From Glandiceps talaboti (Eukaryota > Hemichordata > Enteropneusta > Spengelidae): a stretch of 64,000 bases of DNA. Below, one piece after another: positions 56,501-64,000 of this stretch. The position numbers were made by a program, and so were the translations under genes. Within the stretch, counting starts at the first letter, position 1. The number at the start of each line of letters is the position of its first letter. A model generated the notes under the pieces. That model was not told the DNA's origin and made no database searches. It saw nothing but the letters and a program-made list of their open reading frames with translations. The stretch lies in NCBI RefSeq assembly GCF_964340395.1, contig NC_135559.1, positions 24,879,072 through 24,943,071 on the forward strand, given 5' to 3'.

Positions 56501-57286
56501 TGTCTGCCTTATTATTTCTGTTGGTTGTGCAACTCACCAGAGGTATCAGACAGGTCTGTCCACTCTCTGCCTTATTATTTCTGTTGGTTGTGCAACTCAC
56601 TACAGGTATCAGACAGGTCTGTCCACTCTCTGCCTTATTATTTCTGTTGGTTGTGGAGGTTCTTGGGGTTAATAAGAACCTCAAACGAAATTCAAGGTAT
56701 TAATATCAAAGTAGGTAATCTTTTTGAAAGAGAAATCAAAACCCGTCAGGTAGTGGATGATACTACAATATTTGTTTCAAATGAGGAATCAATTGGTAAC
56801 GCTCTCTATGTTATCAACAAATTTAGCAAATTTGCTGGACCTGTTTTGAACAATAGGAAGTCAGAGGGTCTTTGGGTTGGGAAGTGGAAAAAGAGGAGAA
56901 AAAAGATTGATAATATAAGTTGGCCAGATAAACCAATAAAGTCACTTGGTGTATACTTCACATGTGACACAGAGTCCATTTTAAGGCTAAATTCTGATGC
57001 CAAGTTGAATTCAATTGAAAACATTCTGAATCATTGGTCAATGAGAAATTTGACTTTGTATGGTAGGGTAGTAGTTTTGAAATCCTTAGCTGCTTCAAAA
57101 CTTACCTACCTTTTTAATTTATGTGTCGCTCCTAATGACTTGCTTGTCTATTTGGACAGGTTATTTGCCAACTTTATTTGGGGTTCAAAAATTGACCATG
57201 TCAAACGAGCTACCATAATTGGTGAGTATTGCGAAGGTGGAATTAATGCTCTTGATGTATTTTGCCAGAATAAGGATCTAAAGGCA
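53581..57286 (+). pseudogene. LINE element 2 ORF2: endonuclease and reverse transcriptase, three frames
   Basis: Open from 53581 after a TAG. Endonuclease: NVKGLRD, LQETH, VYAPN; frame changes near 53950; then VGGDFNC, CLDYLFTS, IDHRAV. Another frame change near 54520. Reverse transcriptase from 54540: TPGYDGLPAEFY, NWRPISLLNTDYK, LFLDFCKAFDSVEW, then the 63-bp array (55521-56654), then IRTSNEIQGINIK and a catalytic box reading VVDD instead of (F/Y)ADD, NHWSMRNLTLYGRVVVLK and FIWGSK. The frame ends where a DNA transposon entered at 57287. No ATG precedes the endonuclease. The enzyme is dead in this copy. Frame order across the segments is 1, 0, 2 (position modulo 3), with the RT motif inside the array in frame 1. 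Confidence 0.85.
55521..56654 (+). repeat. 63-bp x 18 array of the RT 'RGIRQGCPLS' motif
   Basis: Exactly 18 units of 63 bases (1,134 bases), each GCAACTCACTAGAGGTATCA followed by GACAGGTCTGTCCACT and GCCTTATTATTTCTGTTGGT. In frame 1 each unit reads QLTRGIRQ(V/G)CPLSALLF plus LLVV, the conserved RT motif seen once in element 1 (RGIRQGCPLS, about 10800-10830). In the frame continuous with the flanking RT the units read as CNSLEVSDRSVHSLPYYFCW. Five unit variants occur in a periodic order (see findings). Only units 6, 10 and 14 keep the canonical RQGC. The minus strand is also open throughout. Confidence 0.97.
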
Positions 57287-57287
57287 T

Positions 57288-59721
57288 GTTCATATTGTTT
57301 TTTTCGTGTTTTTTTTCTTTGGCGTAAATAGGTGAGAACGATTTGTAAACAGAGGGGATTAGCTGTATGTGTTCACACACCATTATTCGCCGGCGTAAAC
57401 GCATGTAAACAACATGACTGACATTGTAGAGAATGCCTTGTGTTTTTTATTGCTGTATACGTTCATGCGTTCGAGAAATAAGTGAAGACGTCTTCTCATG
57501 CATGTTAACAATTTCACTCGTCGTCGTGATGCCAAGTTTAACTTTCGACAAGCCATGCAACACGCTCGACGTCAACATGTCGACCAACGTGAATTCATGT
57601 GTTTTCTATTCGTACAAATTCTGAATTCAGTCACACCAGTTGTTACCTCTTTCGCTCTCTAGTCCCATTTGCCCCTGACAATCAACGTCTCTCTGTACTA
57701 TGTCGACATAGTACAGCAGATAGCCTACATAGTGGAGAACCACCGCCGGTTTCAGTATGAGTAAACCCCGGGAGAAAACGGCAAATAACTAATTTCTTTT
57801 CTCCGGCTAGTAAGCCAGGTAGGAGTGATGGAAATGGTGAACAACCCGCTAATAAGAAAATAATATCGCAACGAGACAGCAGGCAAATTCTGCCTTCCGA
57901 AATACTTCCCACGTTAGGCCTTTCGTTGTTATGGCGGCAAATTTGCACTTCCGTATGTGATTTGTGCACTGTGTGCATGTCTGTTACTGTACATGTAACA
58001 ATATCTGTATGTATCAAATCTCGTATCGTCTTTACTTTAATTCATTTGAACTGAACAATCTTCAGAGGAATTAGTGTGGCGTAGACATTCACTGGTAAAA
58101 AAGTCAAAAATGATTCACGCAATACTCAACTTCCAAACACTTACGGCACTGGTGAAATGACCCAATATATGTTATCAATTTCACTTCGCACATCAGTCGT
58201 CTGCTATGAAATATTTCAGTAAACCAAACGAAAAAAAATCCTACCGAACACTAATTGTACGTAATTACGTGATGTTGAGAACTAGCTGCATTTATTTGCA
58301 GATTAATTATGTGACGCCATCTGACTTGCACATGTAAAACAGGACGGGTTCCCCCAGTCACCCCATTACTTTTCCGAGTACATTCACATTCAGTCTCAGT
58401 GAAAAGATGGAAATATCGTAAAATTAAAACCAGAGGACAAGTACCTAAAACGTAGACATCAATAGCAACCGTTTTACACAAACCATATATTCACAGATAC
58501 ATGTACCTCCAATGCTCACAGTGTTTGAACTTTTATGGCTGTGATGCTCGCATGTCGGCCTAAATGTATCGTTAAAAGTTATAATCGAGAGTCAATTGAC
58601 TCAATACAAAGGAAATCCACAAAATCTGAAGAGAATATTTATTCTCGGCAACAACCTCTTTGATAGCAGTTTCCGTAAATACGGTGGCGAAGACATCGTG
58701 TGCTCTAACATAAGGTATCTTTTCAGATAACGAAAACATATCTCACACATGTTAAATTTTGGGCAATACGGTGGTTGAAATAGCAAATTAACCTCTCATT
58801 CTCCTAATATTTCGCGTAAGTTTGGCTCTGCAATTCGATGGTGAGGAAAACCCAAAAGTAGCAACATTTTGAAACAGGTAGTACGCTGACATCTCACTCA
58901 CGTTTTCAGTGTCACTTCGACCATTTGCTTTACCGTTGGAGAAATTGTAGCTATTGCTTCCAGTCAAACATCGGAACGGAAAATGGTACATAAACTGAGG
59001 AAAGAACCCCAAAATCACAGTACATGCTACAGATATTGCAGTTAGTATAAGACATAGTTTGAGTGAACCATGTAAACGTTACATGGAAGGCTGATTCATT
59101 GAAGGGATGATGCAGTGTGGTGCATCAATCATAATAACAATATTTTTGATTCGTTGCCGACTTCAATTTTTTTTTTATACATTGGTGGTTCTGAATAAAG
59201 ATTAGCAAGCTTACAATGTACCAAAGTGTGTAAAGTTGAGTATATGAATACAAATATGTTTATGCCAACTTATAACCAGTACATGAAATGGATTCTTCCG
59301 GACAAAGTTTTATGACTTCACCTGCGGTGCTACACACCACTGTTCTAATAAACATGAAAGGCCTAAGTATGCAGTGACATCAGTTACAATATAAACATGT
59401 GGCTCGGTAATTGTCGATCGAACTCTCAATATTGCGCACTAATTAGCTGGCAACATCGACAGTTTGCTGTCCCGGAAATTAGTGTGATGACTGTAAAACA
59501 CCGATTGAGGGCGCTTACACCGGCATAAAGCATTCACACCTACAACTTCGTACAAGCTAATCCTTGCCTCCGGAGGATCTGCGGAGCTGAATCGACCAAA
59601 ACCTCTGCAGTAAAATAATCCACAAATTCTCTGGAGTCGACCATTCACACACGCAAATTACCTCCAGAGTTAATCTAAGTCACTGATTCTGCGGAGGATA
59701 TGTCCTAGTGTGAACGGACTA
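57288..59721. mobile_element. 2.4-kb DNA transposon inserted in LINE ORF2
   Basis: TAAAGGCAT occurs at 57279-57287 and 59722-59730, at exactly the two points where ORF2 coding sequence stops and resumes; removing the insert and one repeat restores the reading frame across the junction. The right end reads CCTAGTGTGAACGGACTA, whose complement begins TAGTCCGTTCACACTAGG, a typical DNA-transposon terminus; the left end (TGTTCATATTG) matches it only weakly. An 8-9 bp duplication fits hAT or Mutator-like insertion. A transposase remnant of a different type lies inside at 58600-59040. Confidence 0.75.
58600..59040 (-). pseudogene. DDE transposase remnant (IS630/Tc1/mariner-like)
   Basis: On the minus strand, 58786-58690 reads LLFQPPYCPKFNMCE and then CFRYLKRYL, the 'PPYsPdfNp.E..f..lK' block holding the last catalytic acid of DDE_3-type transposases. 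Upstream in the same frame, separated by one TGA (about 58797), is LLLLGFPHHRIAEPNLREIL, and before that, in another frame, YHFPFRCLTGSN. Frameshifts and stops make it dead. Such elements normally duplicate TA, not 8-9 bases, so this remnant may be nested in the 57288-59721 element rather than belonging to it. Confidence 0.5.
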
Positions 59722-60096
59722 TAAAGGCATCATGGGTGAGTCGTTTAGCTGCTGAACCCATTAATTGTAATTCTCCATCGTGGAAACTTATATCAAGATG
59801 GCATCGCCGAGTTAATATTTCAATTGAACTTTAGTGAGCCCAAGCATTGTAAATGTCTTAAAACGATACTTCAGTTTTACAAGGAAGTAATCCTTCCCTG
59901 GCATGAGTGTGGTGGAGGAAATATTTCTATTAGCGATGCAGAATCTGTACTCAACCAAATCGTTTGGTGCAATAAGAACATTACTTTCAAAGGACAAACA
60001 CTCTTTTTCAGCAATTGGATAAATTCAGATCTAATTTTGGTTAAAGATCTTGTAAATTTGGTTGGAGCTTTTGATGTTGAGCTGATTTATAGAAAA
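59722..60096 (+). pseudogene. LINE element 2 ORF2, resumed part
   Basis: Continues ORF2 directly after the transposon: KASWVSRLAAEPI, SWKLISRWHRRV, then a frameshift near 59820 and LQFYKEVILPWHECG, IVWCNKNITFKGQTLFF, LILVKDLVNLVGAF. The order and spacing match element 1 around 11470-11850 (LFYKEALNSWF, IIWNNSHIRIGGKSVFY, ILYIKDLFD). The coding homology ends near 60096 where the long inverted-repeat element begins. Confidence 0.8.
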
Positions 60097-62462
60097 CTTA
60101 AAGGTGATTCAAAATGCTCACATTCACTATCGCTAATTTGCTAGACTACATGTTTGTGAAATGCATTCTGGTTTTAAAACTTTTCAAAAGCGTCTGCAAA
60201 CACCTTAAAATGACCTTTTTTTCAGTCACTTCCCTTCGGATTTACTTCGAGAGTTTTCGGGTATTTCCGGTCCTACCTAGACCACGGGATTTTATGACGT
60301 CATAAGGAGACATGGTTAGCACGTAGCCTATGACGAGCGTAGTCAACAGGTGAATAAAACTCAACAGCATTGTGAAAAAATACATTGCTGGTGGTTGTAA
60401 TAGACATCAGTAAACAAAAACTACACTCTACATGTCTTATTAAACACCATTTACCGATATTTACTCACACTTTCTGACTAATTGGCAGTGTCTGTGGGTA
60501 TAAATGCTAAAATATGATCTCCCCATATTATGGCAAAATAAATCAAAATGGCTAGACTAGATATATATAAACACTTGTAATGTTGGGTGTCTCACATTCA
60601 TTGACTTTTATTTATCTGATTTTTTATTATTTGCCGATAAGAAGCATTACGATACCGTCGTGATGTTTGACGGCATCCCCGGGCCAAGGACGGCATATTT
60701 TAGCCCAATCGTACTCGCGTCGCCTTTTGAACAGTGCATTTAACAACAAAGTAAACATATTTCATCTCGAATAAATATACTAGCTATTAGTATACCAATG
60801 GGAAACTTCAAGAAGGCGTATCAGGACATGTGCCACAATATATTTGTTGGTCCCATAATACACTAATTGATTCGATTTGCTCCGAGCATATGGAAGTACG
60901 CTCCGAGTCATTACATCATGTACATGTAAATGTAAATGGAACTGTGACCGACCTAATTTTGTTGTCCATACATAAAATGAGACTGACCTGTAAATTTTTC
61001 ACAGTTTTCGTTGTGGTCTTGTATTGTCACATGTTTGGCTTGTGTACACAAGTTTACATCTATTATTGTCTAGGGCGTAATACTCTAGTCCGAGTCTGAA
61101 ACCCATATAAAACCTAAGAAACTCGCATTCGGATCGGACAGAACAGAAGTAGGTCTCATCGACTTGTTGGGGACTCGAATTATTGCTTGTTTTTATCACG
61201 GTATACAGGTGATTATTATATATCGGTAGAGGGGTAGTGTTGTCAAGTTTTGTGCAGTCACCACGGCCGCGGCAGTAAGTTTACACTAGGATAGTTCCGC
61301 CGATCAAAGCTGAAGCAGTGTATGTACAATGTACGTATGGAATCGGGAGAGCACAGCGCACATTCGTGTCTGGTTAAATTTATCCACGTGTTGATGTAAT
61401 CCATATTTATCAATCAGATATATTGTAAAATTCTTCAAGTCGTACAGAAATAACGTCTCTAACTTCAAAACAAACCCTGAGAAACGGGACCGGACGTGGC
61501 TAGCCAAGTATCTAGTTGCAGGCTTTCTTTCATAACCATGCATGTGCTGGGGTCCGGCCTTGATTGCCGACGTCAATATTGTCCAATCATATTTAATATC
61601 ATGAACACATCGCGATATTTGATTTGTTGGTTTCCTAAACTGTATACTTCGAATACCATGATTCTTTCCAGAATTCTTCTAATGAATATTAAATAGGCTT
61701 GTTGCATTAAATTAAGTGATATCGCAACAAGGGAAACCATACAAGTTTTCTTCCAGACGAGTTGCTAAAGTCATGTAAATGACAACACTAAACTCACGAA
61801 ATTTCCTCAATTCTTTACAATTTTATTGCTGATAATATGACAATCTAATAGCTAGTATATTTATTCAAGATAAATATGTTTACTTTGTTGCTAAATGCGC
61901 CGTTCAAAAGGCCACATCAGTGAGTATAGTCGAGTATAGTGGGCTATAATATGCTGTCGACGCTATGCCTGTCGAAGATATTGTAATGCTTCTCCTCGGC
62001 AAATAATTAAAAAAAAAAAAATTGAAACATGCGAGCGACATTACAAGTGTTTATGTATATCTACACTGTAGTCTAGCCGTTTTGATTTATTTTGCCATAA
62101 TATGGGGAGATCATATTTTAGCATTTATACCCACAGACACTGCCAATTAGTGAGAAAGTGTGAGTAAATATCGGTAAATGTTGTTTAATAAGACATGTAG
62201 AGTGTAGTTTTTGTTTACTGATGTCTGTTTCAACCACTAGCAATGTATTTTTTCACAATGCTGTTGAGTTTTGTTCACCTAGTGACTATGACATCATAAA
62301 ATCCTGTAGTCTAGGTGGGACCGGAAATACCCGAAAACTCTCGAAGTAAATCCGAAGGGAAGTGACTGAAAAAAGGTCATTTTAAGGTGTTTGCAGACGG
62401 TTTTGAAAAGTTTTAAAACCAGAATGCATTTCACAAACATGTCGTCTAGCAAATTAGCGATA
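60097..62462. mobile_element. DNA element with inverted arms of about 0.6 kb
   Basis: Left arm about 60128-60790 (extended start 60097) and right arm 61845-62462 are inverted copies. Matching points include TATCGCTAATTTGCTAGAC against the right end, GATCTCCCCATATTATGGCA, and the inner TAATAGCTAGTATATTTATTC. The outer part is nearly identical, the inner part less so. The 1.05-kb centre has only short open frames (60830-61099, 61304-61576) with no recognisable transposase, so it is non-autonomous. The right end (after GCGATA at 62462) does not continue into the GTGAATGTGAGC extension seen at 60127 and at 48119, so one end is altered. A third, solo arm lies at 47865-48155. Confidence 0.8.
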
Positions 62463-62510
62463 TACTGCGATGGAGATGGTGGAAATTGATTTTTAAATCA
62501 CCGATATTTG

Positions 62511-62887
62511 TAGTCCATGTGCGATGAAAGGTAAAAATATTAGCTGAATCGAGAGGCCAGAGTCCTGTAAATTACGTATACTGAGTGTTTTTTGTCATTT
62601 AAGATTGATTCGGGTATTTTTTGAGGCTTGAAAAGAGGGACAGAGAAAGACCTTGAGTGAACCCTTGTGTTTTTGTATAGTGATGGGTACAAAAAACATA
62701 TTTAGGTATACCCCCATGAGTATCTGTTTATTTGCTGGTTTATTTAATTATTTTATTTGTCCCTATACTTGTCATTCGTTTGCTTGTTCATTTGTCATTT
62801 ATTTGATAGTTTATTTATTTATTTGTTTGTTTTGTTTTGTTTTATTTTGTTTTGTTTTGTTTGTCACACGGTTCCTGGGTGCCCTGT
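62511..62887 (+). repeat. Dispersed repeat D, right inverted copy
   Basis: Inverted counterpart of 51526-51892. Includes a TTTTG-rich simple repeat at about 62828-62860. Function unknown; open frames of 78 and 159 codons that start here have low-complexity sequence and no domain. Confidence 0.9.
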
Positions 62888-64000
62888 AGATGGGCTTCGA
62901 TGTGTCGTGATTACAATCCGACATGGCATGTGTCAAGACGAAAGTATCGTAAAACACACTACATTTATTTGTCTCCATGAACTAGTGTACTACAAAAAAG
63001 ATAGGCTTGCACCTGTTTCACAATTTGTCTGTATACATATGCATGCTATCCATACTCCCGGTCATACTGAAATTCATCAACTCGCGAGGAAGTCTCTCGC
63101 AATGTACCACTATACTCACGTTTACGTGTGTTTACTCGAGATTACACGAGGGGCCATTGAATATGCCTCGCGTGTTCATCACCCGAATTATTTTTCTTCC
63201 AGTAGTGTACATACATACAGACAATGTTTGGTATAAACAAGTCTTCATAGAAGACACATTCCCCGCTAAAATACTATACTTCTGTGTGACTGAATGGAGA
63301 CATGACTTAAAACACATTGGTAGCAACAAATAAATACTACAAAGTACCTGATAATGCAGGAAATCGTTGAATTTCAATAATTGAACCTGAAGATAACAAT
63401 CAAGGGCAGAAAATCGCTGGGAGCAATTCGCAGCATAACCATTTTATTTTTAAAAAAGAAAAGAAAAAAGAATCAAGGCCAAAGGTCAATGTCTCAAAAG
63501 AAAGTTTAAACCTGGCAATATGCTGGTAAACACTTTAATGTAGTCTCCATGTATAACGTTTTTGAGTTTATGTGGTAAATCATGATTTTTCACTATAAAT
63601 ATGGCTGCCATTGAGTAAAAGGTTACATGACCACCAAAAATAATCAATGTTTATGTTTATCTGGTTCTGTATTATTTAATATCCATGATCTAAAAGCCAT
63701 TAGCCATACATAATTGCTACAAAGTGTCACTGTAATGTGTAACACAATAGCTTAATTTTGATGGTCTACCCTGTAAGTCAAGGTAAAGGTGAACAGTCAC
63801 TTATACAATAGAGTGATTCTTTACCACAAATAAGAGTACCATTCAGTAGAAAGCACCAAAAATAATGTTTCTGTATACTACTTTTCTTCACTATCACTTG
63901 TGAACATCATTTAAAAGAAATTGGCAATATATAAACACTACAATGTGTCAGTAACAGGCACAAATTGGTGTCATTTTGATAACTGACCCTGAAGGGCAAG
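62888..64000. other. Non-coding stretch with diverged repeats
   Basis: CCCGAATTATTTTTCTTCCAGTAG near 63181 pairs with the repeat end at 41283-41306. From 63300 to the end, similar phrases (ATA.ACTAC.AAGTG/ACC ... TGA.CCTGAAG..CAAG) recur about every 200-400 bases, suggesting an old tandem or dispersed repeat. No coding content seen. Confidence 0.4.

Larger units (their letters stand above)
52328..60096 (+). mobile_element. L1/Tx1-type LINE, heavily damaged (element 2)
   Basis: ORF1 (52328-53532), ORF2 endonuclease (53581-54300) and reverse transcriptase (54540-57286), then a 2.4-kb DNA transposon (57288-59721), then the next part of ORF2 (59722-60096), where an element with long inverted repeats cuts it off. 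The C-terminal Cys-His region and 3' tail are missing. The ORF1 type (no L1 coiled coil, 'RGLWRIY'-like and 'RFVYV' motifs) differs from element 1, so these are two separate L1/Tx1 lineages. The 5' end probably lies between 51893 and 52328. The RT contains the 63-bp array described separately. Confidence 0.85.

Noticed and set aside
55521-56654. CRISPR array
   Set aside because: Units are contiguous with no unique spacers, the context is eukaryotic, and the unit is coding sequence of a LINE.
55488-56703. Open frames of about 395 codons on the minus strand and in the alternative plus frame
   Set aside because: By-products of the 63-bp array. The plus one is the displaced RT motif, the minus one has no sense.

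Overview
This is animal nuclear DNA, most likely from a marine invertebrate. The evidence is spliced protein exons with GT/AG borders, very long introns, LINEs of several clades, a tRNA-derived SINE, remnants of LTR and tyrosine-recombinase retrotransposons, foldback DNA elements and many minisatellites. Nothing bacterial or phage-like is present. The species cannot be fixed from the sequence alone.

Host gene. The only host gene I can support well is on the minus strand. Five consecutive exons (40988-41063, 21908-21952, 21184-21308, 4851-4991, 2577-2637; 448 coding bases) join in perfect phase and encode the core of a gamma-butyrobetaine dioxygenase-like 2-oxoglutarate/Fe(II) oxygenase, including the His-X-Asp iron ligands. 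The gene spans at least 38 kb. Both its start and its 3' end lie outside what I can identify. Nearly everything else up to 41 kb is intron filled with repeats. Weak candidates for other host exons lie at 42671-42842, 44780-45060 and 47162-47377.

Region by region. 1-7.4 kb: minisatellites (34 bp, 41 bp, 33 bp units), two dispersed repeat families and two dioxygenase exons. 7.6-12.9 kb: a nearly intact L1/Tx1-type LINE with ORF1, ORF2 and an A-rich tail. 13-24 kb: quiet intron, a possible LTR with leader, two dioxygenase exons, a decayed Ty3/Gypsy integrase and a cluster of CCATGG palindromes. 24-31 kb: CR1-like LINE 3' ends, a DIRS-like ORF1 remnant and a tandem repeat of about 145 bp. 31.4-34.2 kb: a foldback element nested inside another inverted-repeat structure. 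34-40 kb: three CR1-like LINE fragments. 41-51 kb: one more dioxygenase exon, a 75-bp hairpin with perfect 9-bp target duplications, a second copy of the repeat found at 3.9 kb, and a tRNA-derived SINE with perfect target duplications. 51.5-62.9 kb: a second L1/Tx1-type LINE. Its reverse transcriptase contains 18 exact-length copies of a 63-bp unit. It is split by a 2.4-kb DNA transposon and cut off by an element with arms of about 0.6 kb; the whole block lies between inverted copies of a 370-bp repeat.

The most unusual structure is the 63-bp x 18 array. The conserved RGIRQGCPLS motif of a LINE reverse transcriptase has become a minisatellite with higher-order organisation, and because 63 is a multiple of three the surrounding reading frame stays open.
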